Assembly (NCBI GenBank): GCA_029820875.1
Contig: JALGUK010000048.1
Coordinates: 1-9,625 of the forward strand
Length of the DNA stretch: 9,625 bases
Origin: Candidatus Zipacnadia bacterium
Lineage (GTDB): Bacteria > Armatimonadota > UBA5377 > JALGUK01
Direction: 5' to 3'
The notes below the pieces were generated by a model, which made no database searches, had not been told where the DNA came from, and worked only from the letters and a program-made list of their open reading frames with translations. How positions within the stretch are numbered: position 1 is the stretch's first letter; the number at the start of each line of letters is the position of its first letter. This document shows, piece by piece, positions 1 to 6,241 of this stretch. A program made the translations under genes and the position numbers.

Positions 1-714
1 CCTCGACGGCTCCCGGTGACCCTGACTCCCGAGGAGACTGAGGCGCTCCTGGCCAGGGTGCGCACCGGAAGCCCAACCGGACTGCGGAACCGCGCGATGT
101 TGCAGGCGATGCTCGGCGCGGGTCTGAGGGTTTCGGAGGTTGTGGGCCTGCGCGGAGTAGACGTCGACCTGAAGAAGGGCACCATCCGCGTCAACCTCGG
201 CAAGGGAAGCAAAGACCGCGTCGTTCCCGTAGACGGACAGACGCGCGGGTGGCTGCAAGCCTGGAGCGAGAAGCGGGAAGCCCTGGGTTTCAACGGGCGT
301 CAGCCATTCTTCCCGGGACTTCGCGGCGGCAGGACAGGCCAAGGGGAGCGCAAGCGTGGTGATGCGCTGACCCCGCGCTATGTGCAGTTCCTGGTCAAGC
401 GCCTCGCCGAGGCGGCGGGCATCGAGAAGCGCGTCACGCCGCACACGCTGCGGCATACCTACGCGACCCGGATGCTGGAGCGGCCCGGCTTGACCATCCG
501 CGACGTGCAGACCCTCCTCGGGCACGCGAACGTGGCCAACACGCAGATCTACACGCACGTCAACGAGGAGGAGCTGCGGGAGAAGGTGCAGGCCGAGGAC
601 CAGGCGCAGGAGCCAACCGTTGACCCCCAGGTGCAGGAACTGGCCCGCGCGATAGCAGCCCTGGACCAGAAACAGCGGGAGGCGCTGGTCAAGATGCTGA
701 CGGGGATTGACTGA
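1..714 (+). CDS. Tyrosine recombinase (XerC/XerD/phage integrase family), 5' end outside window
   Basis: Site-specific DNA strand exchange enzyme; the part visible is essentially the whole catalytic domain. The frame is open from base 1 (PRRLP followed by V-T-L-T-P-E-E), which matches the linker that precedes the catalytic domain in Xer proteins, so the GTG at 16 is probably internal and the N-terminal core-binding domain lies to the left. Counting from that GTG, the catalytic set is complete: Arg38 in GAGLRVSE, Lys63 in LGKGSKDR, His143-x-x-Arg146 in TPHTLRHTYATRM, His170 in LLGHANV and the nucleophile Tyr179 in TQIYTHV. After the catalytic domain comes an extra charged helical tail of about 45 residues (QELARAIAALDQKQREAL), also kept in the damaged copy near 9025-9131, so it is a feature of this subfamily. 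It is probably active. Whether it is a housekeeping Xer, a phage or an island integrase cannot be decided; no attachment site or dif-like sequence was recognised. Confidence 0.93.
   Translation, partial: PRRLPVTLTPEETEALLARVRTGSPTGLRNRAMLQAMLGAGLRVSEVVGLRGVDVDLKKGTIRVNLGKGSKDRVVPVDGQTRGWLQAWSEKREALGFNGRQPFFPGLRGGRTGQGERKRGDALTPRYVQFLVKRLAEAAGIEKRVTPHTLRHTYATRMLERPGLTIRDVQTLLGHANVANTQIYTHVNEEELREKVQAEDQAQEPTVDPQVQELARAIAALDQKQREALVKMLTGID
617..656 (+). repeat. Perfect 40-bp direct repeat, left copy (inside recombinase gene)
   Basis: Bases 617-656 are identical to 9025-9064. They encode the VDPQVQELARAIA start of the C-terminal tail of the recombinase. The repeats are in the same orientation, 8408 bases apart. 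Confidence 0.9.
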
Positions 715-785
715 TAGAGGGGTGGGCCCGCGAAAGAAAAGGACTCCTCGGAGGCTACGGCAGGGGCGGCCGATGTGTAATACCT

Positions 786-908
786 ATGAAGAGGAGAATG
801 CCGAGGTTTTGCGCTGGTCAAACTACTACTGGTGGTGATTTCAATCATCGCAATCCTCGCGGGGCTCTGTTTCCGTTGTGCGCCAAAGCGAAAGGCAAGG
901 CGTACTAG
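786..908 (+). pseudogene. Relic of a prepilin-type (DUF1559-like) N-terminus, frameshifted
   Basis: Starting at the ATG at 786 the sequence reads MKRRMPR, then must shift at about 805 to read GFALVKLLLVVISIIAILA, then shift back at about 861 to read ALFPLCAKAKGKAY before the stop at 906-908. Put together this is the class III prepilin N-terminus seen intact in the genes at 2042 and 2937 ([13 protein letters not shown]..., then LFPVFAKAR). Besides two frameshifts, the conserved Glu at position +5 after the cleavage site is Lys and an extra Leu is present. No downstream body of a pilin-like protein follows, so it is a decayed 5' fragment. A simple in-frame gene from 832 would end at 1020 and would not look like a pilin after the hydrophobic stretch. 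The assignment rests on my manual frame alignment. Confidence 0.72.
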
Positions 909-940
909 CTCAACGCCGCACCTGCACAGGAGGACTCCAG

Positions 941-1228
941 ATGGCGAACATCATTGTCCGTCAGGATTTCAACTGGCGCGATTCTGGCGAGAGCGCGAGC
1001 TACGTCTTCGGCGAGGATGATTGCCTCAAGATGGACGGGTCCACCGCCCGAGTTCGCTGCTCCCGTCACCTGTCCAGGCCGATTTGGGGGCCGGATGGGG
1101 CGGTCGAGCTTACGCTGATGGTTGTGCTGGGGAAGTCGTACCATATCAAACTCTTCAAAAATGCATTCACACCCGCTGCAGTGGACTGCCGGATTGACGA
1201 AAACGGTCTGCTCAGGTTTGCTCGCTGA
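941..1228 (+). CDS. Hypothetical protein, N-terminal part of a UGA-split gene
   Basis: A 95-residue protein that I do not recognise. The ATG at 941 is chosen because a perfect AGGAGG lies at 928-933, seven bases upstream; an earlier ATG at 878 in the same frame overlaps the pilin relic and has no comparable site. There is no signal peptide or membrane segment. Its pattern (VELTLMVVLGKSYHIKLF, then DENGLLRF) suggests beta strands, perhaps half of a jelly-roll or lectin-like sandwich; this is only a guess from sequence texture. The frame stops at UGA 1226-1228 and resumes at once in the same frame as the next entry, so this may be the front half of one broken or recoded 218-residue protein. Confidence 0.6.
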   Translation: MANIIVRQDFNWRDSGESASYVFGEDDCLKMDGSTARVRCSRHLSRPIWGPDGAVELTLMVVLGKSYHIKLFKNAFTPAAVDCRIDENGLLRFAR

Positions 1229-1237
1229 AAGGAGTAT

Positions 1238-1597
1238 GTGGAGTCGGGCCTCGGCCTGATCTTCCAGCGCGGGGTGCCATACGCTGACCCATCGAAGTGC
1301 AAGTGGTACACGGTCGAATCCGATGAGTTCCGCTTGCGGTTCGATAATTTCTACTTCGCGAAGGGTACAGAGCGCATCACGCTTGATGGCAGCGATGTGG
1401 TGGTGCTGCCCGGATGCCTCGATGAGAGGGCGACGGAAGTGAGGAGGGTAGAGCTCTCGACCGAGACCGTCGAGGTTGGCAGCATGGTCCACCTGAGGGA
1501 GTTCTCCCAGTTCAAGGACGGCGCGCTCATTGAGCGTAAGGCCTTCCCGCTCCACTGGTGTCCCCAATCTCCAACCCCCACGAACGCTCTATCGTAA
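1238..1597 (+). CDS. Hypothetical protein, C-terminal part of a UGA-split gene
   Basis: A 119-residue unrecognised protein in the same frame as the gene ending at 1228. The only codons between the UGA and the proposed GTG start are Lys-Glu-Tyr. An AAGGAG at 1229-1234 could serve as a ribosome site, but the spacing of three bases to the GTG is poor, which makes independent initiation doubtful. The sequence contains strand-like segments (CKWYTVESDEFRLRFDNFYF and GTERITLDGSDVVVLPG) and ends with KDGALIERKAFPLHWCP, reminiscent of a beta-sandwich domain with a final conserved-looking region, but no family is named. There is no signal peptide, consistent with its being the back half of an interrupted gene. 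Either reinitiation after the UGA or pseudogenisation would explain the arrangement. Confidence 0.5.
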   Translation: MESGLGLIFQRGVPYADPSKCKWYTVESDEFRLRFDNFYFAKGTERITLDGSDVVVLPGCLDERATEVRRVELSTETVEVGSMVHLREFSQFKDGALIERKAFPLHWCPQSPTPTNALS

Positions 1598-1621
1598 CAG
1601 GCTGTTTGGTACTTTAACCCC

Positions 1622-1650
1622 TTGACATTTCCGAAAGTGGGGTGTACAAG
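1622..1650 (+). promoter_or_regulatory. Sigma70-like promoter candidate
   Basis: A perfect -35 hexamer TTGACA at 1622-1627 is followed after 17 bases by TACAAG at 1645-1650, matching four of six -10 positions. It lies just after the stop at 1597. Transcription would begin near 1657 and meet the terminator at 1765-1807, giving an RNA of about 150 nt without an obvious gene. The match is good but hexamers of this quality occur by chance. Confidence 0.4.
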
Positions 1651-1764
1651 AGATTTAGAGTTTTAGGGCGACTGCATGTGGGGGGAGGGGCAAATGCATG
1701 TTTAGACTATGCCTGCGTAGCTCCTGCCGGATTGCCGAGTCGCGCCGCTATATTATTGACACAG

Positions 1765-1807
1765 CCCAAGGGCTACTTCGCTCTGAGTGAAGGCCCTTGG
1801 GTTTTTT
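1765..1807 (+). terminator. Rho-independent terminator
   Basis: Perfect nine-base arms CCCAAGGGC (1765-1773) and GCCCTTGGG (1793-1801) are followed directly by six T residues (1802-1807). The interior also pairs: CTTCGCTC (1776-1783) against GAGTGAAG (1785-1792), with one G-T wobble, making one long hairpin. It would end transcripts from 941-1597 or from the promoter candidate at 1622, and it insulates the pilin-like genes downstream. Confidence 0.9.
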
Positions 1808-1828
1808 GTTTGCTGGAAGGTTGCCCCT

Positions 1829-1948
1829 TGTCATTCTGAACGGAGCGCAGCGCAGTGAAGAATCTGGGAGCGTGGGTAGCAACATCCTTCGTTTGGATGC
1901 CTCGAGGCCCATCCCCCGCCAAGATTCTTCGCTGCGCTCAGAATGACA
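1829..1948. repeat. Imperfect inverted-repeat element (REP/MITE-like)
   Basis: The left arm begins TGTCATTCTGAACGGAGCGC (1829-1848) and runs to AAGAATCT at 1865. The right arm from 1922 to 1948 (AGATTCTTCGCTGCGCTCAG, then AATGACA) is its reverse complement, apart from about ten extra bases and a few changes in the left arm. The 56-base centre is not repeated in the window. Elements of the form GTCATTCTGAGCG...GAAGAATCT are commonly dispersed in environmental bacterial genomes, so this is probably a non-coding mobile or palindromic repeat. Its right end lies seven bases before the conserved pilin leader. Confidence 0.8.
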
Positions 1949-1955
1949 GCAGTAG

Positions 1956-1977
1956 AAGGGAGGTGAGAAACAGTTCG
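1956..1977 (+). repeat. Leader direct repeat, copy 1 (upstream of first pilin-like gene)
   Basis: AAGGGAGGTGAG-A-AA-C-AGTTCG matches 2796-2817 with two transitions in 22 bases. In each case it lies upstream of a pilin-like gene, so the ancestral duplication included this leader. Its function is unknown; the AGGGAGGTG core resembles a ribosome site but no short reading frame is evident after it. Confidence 0.65.
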
Positions 1978-2041
1978 AGGGTCTCAAGTTGTTGCCTAAT
2001 ACTCACTGTTGCCGGGAAACCGCAAAGGAGAGTGTAGGGAA

Positions 2042-2665
2042 ATGTCCAAAGAGCGCCGAAGGGGTTTTACGTTGATCGAATTGTTGGTGGTGATCGCGAT
2101 CATCGCGATCCTGGCAGCGATCCTTTTCCCGGTGTTCGCCAAGGCGCGGGACAAGGCCAGGGCCGCGGCCTGCTTGTCCAATCTCAAGCAGCTCGGCCTG
2201 GGCTGTATGATGTACACGCAGGATTACGATGAAACCCTGCCGGCCTGGGCACTGTGGCCCACCCAGATCGAGCCCTATGTGAAGAATAGGCAGATCTACT
2301 GGTGCCCGTCGGACATGGAGGGGGGCTGCTGCAACGCATATCGGGGACGCTATTACATGTGCGATTTCGGGCAGAATGTCTCCTATGTCGCCGCCCATGG
2401 CGGAAACCAACCTACGGTAGGCTGTAGATTGGGCGAGATTCCGAGCCCTGCTGCCAGGTACCTCATAGGCGAATCCAACGGTGCTATGGGCGGGTGGACT
2501 CCCTATTTGTATGGGGGTCCTAACTTTGACCAGTATGACCGGTGGATTTCTCGCCGGCACAACGATGGCAGCAATGTCGTTTACATTGACGGCCATGCGA
2601 AGTGGCAGTCATTTGACCACCTGTACAACGACCGAGATGGATGGTGGGGGTGGAGGGATCCGTAA
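2042..2665 (+). CDS. DUF1559 pilin-like surface protein, H-X9-DG type (copy 1)
   Basis: A 207-residue secreted protein with a type IV prepilin N-terminus. MSKERRRG is the basic leader, prepilin peptidase would cut after Gly8, and Phe9 and Glu13 are the usual +1 and +5 residues. Residues 9-29 form the hydrophobic helix and are followed by LFPVFAKAR. The C-terminal region has His173, nine residues, then Asp183-Gly184: the H-X9-DG motif that pairs with this N-terminus in the DUF1559 family. Several Cys residues ([11 protein letters not shown] and others) may form disulfides. The exact job of these proteins is unknown; they are thought to be assembled or exported by type II/IV pilus-like machinery, none of which is in the window. 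The ATG at 2042 is chosen because the prepilin leader begins there and AAGGAG lies at 2025-2030; a TTG at 2009 would add a non-leader extension. A diverged paralogue follows at 2937. Confidence 0.93.
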   Translation: MSKERRRGFTLIELLVVIAIIAILAAILFPVFAKARDKARAAACLSNLKQLGLGCMMYTQDYDETLPAWALWPTQIEPYVKNRQIYWCPSDMEGGCCNAYRGRYYMCDFGQNVSYVAAHGGNQPTVGCRLGEIPSPAARYLIGESNGAMGGWTPYLYGGPNFDQYDRWISRRHNDGSNVVYIDGHAKWQSFDHLYNDRDGWWGWRDP

Positions 2666-2795
2666 GGCCCACCAAGGGGAACAGTCCACATAACGGTACC
2701 TGTAACGCGCTTGGCACAGACGGGCACGTCAAGGCTTACAGGGACAGCGAAATCGGCTATGAGTCCCCGCAGTCGGCCGATTCCCCCCACCCAAT

Positions 2796-2817
2796 AAGGG
2801 AGGTGAGGAATAGTTCG
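2796..2817 (+). repeat. Leader direct repeat, copy 2 (upstream of second pilin-like gene)
   Basis: Twenty of 22 bases match 1956-1977. The distance from here to the start codon is about 55 bases longer than in copy 1, because a short repeat element occupies about 2818-2879. Confidence 0.65.
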
Positions 2818-2879
2818 TGCGTGCGCGCGGCCTGCCCTGCCTGCCCTGAGCGCAGCCGAAGGGAGCACAGTCGAAGGCT
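2818..2879. repeat. Short repeat element inserted in the leader of the second pilin-like gene
   Basis: Contains two tandem CCTGCCCTG units (2831-2848), then CCCTGAGCGCAGCCGAAGGG (2844-2863) and an imperfect echo CACAGTCGAAGG further on. Sequences of the TGAGCGCAGCCGAAGGG kind are dispersed repeats in many environmental genomes. The corresponding place in the first leader holds only seven bases (1978-1984), so this looks like an insertion of about 55 bases after the genes duplicated. Confidence 0.6.
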
Positions 2880-2936
2880 GAAGTTCGTGACGGGTGCTCA
2901 CCGTTCACCGGAACCCGCAAGGGAGGATGTAGAGAA

Positions 2937-3587
2937 ATGTTCAAAGAGCGCCGAAGGGGTTTTACGTTGATCGAATTGTTGGTGGTGATCGCAATCATCG
3001 CGATCCTGGCAGCAATCCTTTTCCCGGTGTTCGCGAAAGCGAGGGAGAAGGCAAGAGCGGCGTCCTGCCTGTCCAATCAGAGGCAACTCGGCACGGCGTG
3101 TGTTATGTACGCCCAGGATTACGATGAAACCTTGCCGGTCTGGGGGCAAACCCCGACGGGACCATTCTGGCCGAGCTATATTGAGCCCTACGTCAAGAAC
3201 AGGCAGGTCTACTTGTGCCCGTCGGACAAGCCTGGAGGCTGCAACCGTGCATACAAAAAGCATTTTGGGCAAAACGTCTCATATGCCATGGCGCATGGAG
3301 GAGTCGGGTATACGGTCGTGGCGAGACTGGGTGAGATCCCGAGGCCTGCCGAGAAGTACTTTATAGGCGAGTGCAATGGCTTGCTGTCGCCCGATGCGTC
3401 CGGGGCAGGATGGAATCCCTATTTGATCGGGCCTGACCCCAAGTATGGATTCGGCGAGGACCGTTGGCTTTCTAAGCGGCACAACGGAGGGCAAAACGTA
3501 TCCTACCTCGATGGCCATGCGAAGTGGAAGCGCTTCGAGGAGCTGATAGCCGATGTAGATGGATGGTATAACTGGAAGGATCTATAG
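2937..3587 (+). CDS. DUF1559 pilin-like surface protein, H-X9-DG type (copy 2)
   Basis: A 216-residue paralogue of the gene at 2042. The leader MFKERRRG precedes the cleavage site Gly8-Phe9, with Glu13 at +5 and the same hydrophobic helix and [20 protein letters not shown] segment. His182 and Asp192-Gly193 give the H-X9-DG motif, and the last 37 residues align without gaps to copy 1 ([16 protein letters not shown], ending WYNWKDL versus WWGWRDP). The middle is diverged and longer ([25 protein letters not shown]), which suggests functional divergence in exposed parts. GGGAGG at 2921-2926 is the ribosome site, ten bases before the ATG. It is probably exported and processed by a prepilin peptidase encoded elsewhere. 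No terminator separates it from the lipoprotein gene 171 bases downstream, so co-transcription is possible. Confidence 0.93.
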   Translation: MFKERRRGFTLIELLVVIAIIAILAAILFPVFAKAREKARAASCLSNQRQLGTACVMYAQDYDETLPVWGQTPTGPFWPSYIEPYVKNRQVYLCPSDKPGGCNRAYKKHFGQNVSYAMAHGGVGYTVVARLGEIPRPAEKYFIGECNGLLSPDASGAGWNPYLIGPDPKYGFGEDRWLSKRHNGGQNVSYLDGHAKWKRFEELIADVDGWYNWKDL

Positions 3588-3758
3588 GGATGCTAAGGGT
3601 AACAAACTATGGAGTAAGCCCGGCCCGCGAAGGTACTTGAGCAGGGGCCTGCTAGATGCGGTGCGTCCGGCGCCAATCGCCTCGCCTTCGCGAGCCGAGG
3701 GTGGGGCGACGTCATACTTTCCCGTGTATGCAAGAAATCAGAGGAAGTGATTGATATC

Positions 3759-6119
3759 ATGCGATGGAACGAGGGTCTTGCCGTCATTGCATTCCTGGTT
3801 GTGACGGGTTGTCAAGCGGCACCTTGGCAAACGCCGGCGCACTTCCGGGCAGTGCTGGAGGTAAAGCCCGGGACATTGCCCGGCCCGCACGCTGTCGTCG
3901 AGGCGCAGGTAAACTTTGGCACACTGCTCGCTGCTCTGGACAGCGAGGAACAGTTCAACCACTATTCCCTCCGCGTTGAGGCGCTTGATGGTGCGGCAGC
4001 GGGTCAGGAGCTGCCCTTCCGCTTCGAGCGGCAATTCAACGCGAGCGATCAAAGCTATCAGACGACGGGACGCCTCATCTTCACTGTGCCTGATTCCCAG
4101 GCAACAAAGTTTGCCGTCTATTTCGGGCCGGCGGGAAGGGACGCGCACGAGGCCGAGCCAGTGCCGCTGATCGGTGACGGTGATACCCTACGGCTCGCAA
4201 GTGACGGACAGACAACCTTCCCGGGGCTAGCTTGCTACCCATGCTGGGTGGACTTTGATGGTGACGGCCGCCATGATCTCATCGGCTCTGACCGCTACGG
4301 GACTGGTGCACTTGTTACGTGGTTTCGGAACATTGGCACAGAGAACGAACCAGCGTTCTCGGAGCGCGAAATTGTCCATCTTCAGAACGTTGATGGGATG
4401 GATATCACTAACCCGAACCGCGGCTGGCTACTGACGGTGGCGATCTGTGACTGGGATGGGGACGGCAAACGCGACCTGTTGGTGGGTGGTTGGTGCCGCT
4501 ATCTTACTTTTCACAAGAACATCGGCACCAATGAGCTTCCGGCATTTGACTCCGGCAAGGTTATCTTTGACGCCAAGGTCTTTCCCGGCCTTGACTATGG
4601 CCCTAATCCGGACACGCTTTACCAGGGCGTGTTCATTGAGCCGTGCGATTGGGACGGTGATGGCGAGCTCGACTTACTCTGCGGTACTTATGGGCGCGCT
4701 CACATTTACCTCTTGCCAAACACGGGGCGGGACGCGGACGGCATTCCCATCCTCGGAGAGCCGGTGGCATTGGAAGCTGATGGCAAGGAGATCGACTTCC
4801 TGGGCCATAGCAAACCCTCGGTGGCCGACTGGGATGCTGATGGGGACCTGGACCTGATGGCGGGTCAGTATCATACGACTGGCGATATTGTCGGTTGCTA
4901 CTACTTCGAGAACATTGGCGATCGAAAGCATCCCAAACTGGCGGCTGGCGCGCCGCTCCGAGATGCCCAAGGTGAGATCATAATTGCTGGGTTCCACAAC
5001 GAGCCTACTATGGTAGACTGGAACCAAGATGGGAAGCTCGACGTCATCGTCTCTGGGGCGGGCGGCACGGTCCTCTGCCTGAATGAAGGCACGCCCCAGC
5101 AGCCGCGCCTGGTCCGCGAGGAAATCCCCTTCCGCGGCTACCAGCCCTGCCAGGTCAACGGTGGGTTCGCGTACCCGGTGGTTGAGGATTGGGACGAGGA
5201 CGGGATTCTGGACATCGTAACCGGTGACGGCCAGGGGAACGTGCTGTTCTTCAAGGGCGTCGGAGGCTTGCAGTATGCGCCGGCAATCAAGATCAAGTCA
5301 GAGGGCAAGGAGATTGACGAAGTGGGTTGTTCGGATGGTGGCGAGCACCACCGCGGTTATGTGAAGGTGGCGGTTGCGGATTGGAATGGTGATGGTTATC
5401 GGGACCTGGTCATGTGGACCCAGAATGGAGTCCAGGGCTGGCAGCGCGGGACCCTCGGCCCCGACAACTGGTGCCTCAAGTTCTTCCCCGGCACCGAGGA
5501 CCCAATGGACTTTGGCCCGCCCATTGAGATCAAAGCCGCAGGCCAGCACATTATGGCAGGCTATCGCTGCAAGCCGGACGTTGCTGACCTGGACAGAGAC
5601 GGCCTTTTGGATCTGGTAGTTGCCTGCGGACACGGAAAGCGTAACGACGACTGCACGCTCATGTTCTTCAGGAACATCGGCACGAAGACGGATTGGCAGT
5701 TGGCGGAGCCGGTCCCGCTGATGATGAGCGATGGGCGACCGCTGGAGGTCAACGTCCGCACGGCGGCCCGCCTCGTGGACTGGGACGGCGACGGGGATCT
5801 CGACCTCTTCACGGGGAACCACTCACCGGTGGGTGTGCGGTACTGGGAGAACGTCGGCACGCCGACAGAGCCACGCTTCGCAGAGCCGAAGTCACTGGAC
5901 CTCGTAAACACAGTGCTCTCAAGCCATCACGAAGTGGGGGTTGATGCCGTGGACCTCGACGACGACGGCACACTCGATCTCGTAGTAGGCCACGGGGACA
6001 CTGGCATGATTCATTTCTTCCGCCGAGCCTTCCTGGAGGGCCAGCCGAGGGCAGAGGTTGTCGCGGTCGAGAGCAAAGATGGGAAGAGCGTGTCAGGCGG
6101 GCGGTTGACTGAGCAATAG
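3759..6119 (+). CDS. Predicted lipoprotein with ten FG-GAP/VCBS-like repeats (beta-propeller)
   Basis: A 786-residue exported protein. The ATG at 3759 is preferred to the in-frame GTG at 3747 because it gives a compact signal peptide ending LVVTGC, a lipobox with Cys18 as the lipidated residue, and GAGGAAG lies at 3741-3747. Residues about 19-150 form a beta-rich domain ending IFTVPDSQATKFAVYFGPAG, perhaps DUF2341-like (tentative). Ten acidic calcium-loop motifs of type D-x-D-x-D-G-x-x-D follow at residues 165, 231, 297, 357, 420, 477, 541, 610, 674 and 732, spaced 57-69 residues, most as DWDGDG-x-x-DL. Many blades also contain F-x-N-IGT and E-x-P-x-F. This is the FG-GAP/VCBS propeller pattern found in integrin alpha chains and bacterial carbohydrate-related proteins. 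A role in binding polysaccharide or in adhesion is inferred. No catalytic domain is recognised, and there is no C-terminal sorting signal. The hydrolase gene begins 122 bases downstream on the same strand. Confidence 0.9.
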   Translation: MRWNEGLAVIAFLVVTGCQAAPWQTPAHFRAVLEVKPGTLPGPHAVVEAQVNFGTLLAALDSEEQFNHYSLRVEALDGAAAGQELPFRFERQFNASDQSYQTTGRLIFTVPDSQATKFAVYFGPAGRDAHEAEPVPLIGDGDTLRLASDGQTTFPGLACYPCWVDFDGDGRHDLIGSDRYGTGALVTWFRNIGTENEPAFSEREIVHLQNVDGMDITNPNRGWLLTVAICDWDGDGKRDLLVGGWCRYLTFHKNIGTNELPAFDSGKVIFDAKVFPGLDYGPNPDTLYQGVFIEPCDWDGDGELDLLCGTYGRAHIYLLPNTGRDADGIPILGEPVALEADGKEIDFLGHSKPSVADWDADGDLDLMAGQYHTTGDIVGCYYFENIGDRKHPKLAAGAPLRDAQGEIIIAGFHNEPTMVDWNQDGKLDVIVSGAGGTVLCLNEGTPQQPRLVREEIPFRGYQPCQVNGGFAYPVVEDWDEDGILDIVTGDGQGNVLFFKGVGGLQYAPAIKIKSEGKEIDEVGCSDGGEHHRGYVKVAVADWNGDGYRDLVMWTQNGVQGWQRGTLGPDNWCLKFFPGTEDPMDFGPPIEIKAAGQHIMAGYRCKPDVADLDRDGLLDLVVACGHGKRNDDCTLMFFRNIGTKTDWQLAEPVPLMMSDGRPLEVNVRTAARLVDWDGDGDLDLFTGNHSPVGVRYWENVGTPTEPRFAEPKSLDLVNTVLSSHHEVGVDAVDLDDDGTLDLVVGHGDTGMIHFFRRAFLEGQPRAEVVAVESKDGKSVSGGRLTEQ

Positions 6120-6241
6120 TCAATGGTCAAGCTGGCAAGTGCAGGCCGCGCTTGCAACCGAGCCCAAGTCGAAAGAGAAGGCGTAGCTCTTGCTGAAATT
6201 CAATGGGACTACCCATTTGCAGAAGCCAAGGGAGGAGAGCC

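Larger units (their letters stand above)
1598..2041. other. Non-coding region with promoter-like site, terminator and inverted repeat
   Basis: No convincing gene lies here; short frames at 1642-1839 and on the minus strand at 1748-1987 run through the terminator and the inverted repeat and show no protein-like character. The stretch contains a sigma70-like promoter at 1622-1650, an intrinsic terminator at 1765-1807, an inverted-repeat element at 1829-1948 and the leader of the first pilin-like gene from about 1956. Confidence 0.7.

Noticed and set aside
905..1567. Minus-strand frame of 220 codons opposite the split gene.
   Set aside because: It spans the intergenic gap and both halves, but lacks a ribosome site and recognisable motifs; the plus strand has a perfect AGGAGG and fits the neighbouring orientation. 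It is kept only as a weak alternative.
1985..2042. Possible c-di-GMP or other riboswitch before the first pilin-like gene.
   Set aside because: No recognisable GEMM signature was found; only a leader and a ribosome site are supported.
725..3631. GGCCCGCGAA occurs at 725-734 and 3622-3631, each followed by GCAGGGGC at similar distance, suggesting a conserved leader.
   Set aside because: The remaining bases do not align and one copy precedes a pilin relic while the other follows a pilin gene; chance in GC-rich DNA is likely.
3681..3694. Hairpin CTCGC-CTTC-GCGAG as a terminator after the second pilin-like gene.
   Set aside because: No T tract follows and the stem is only five base pairs.
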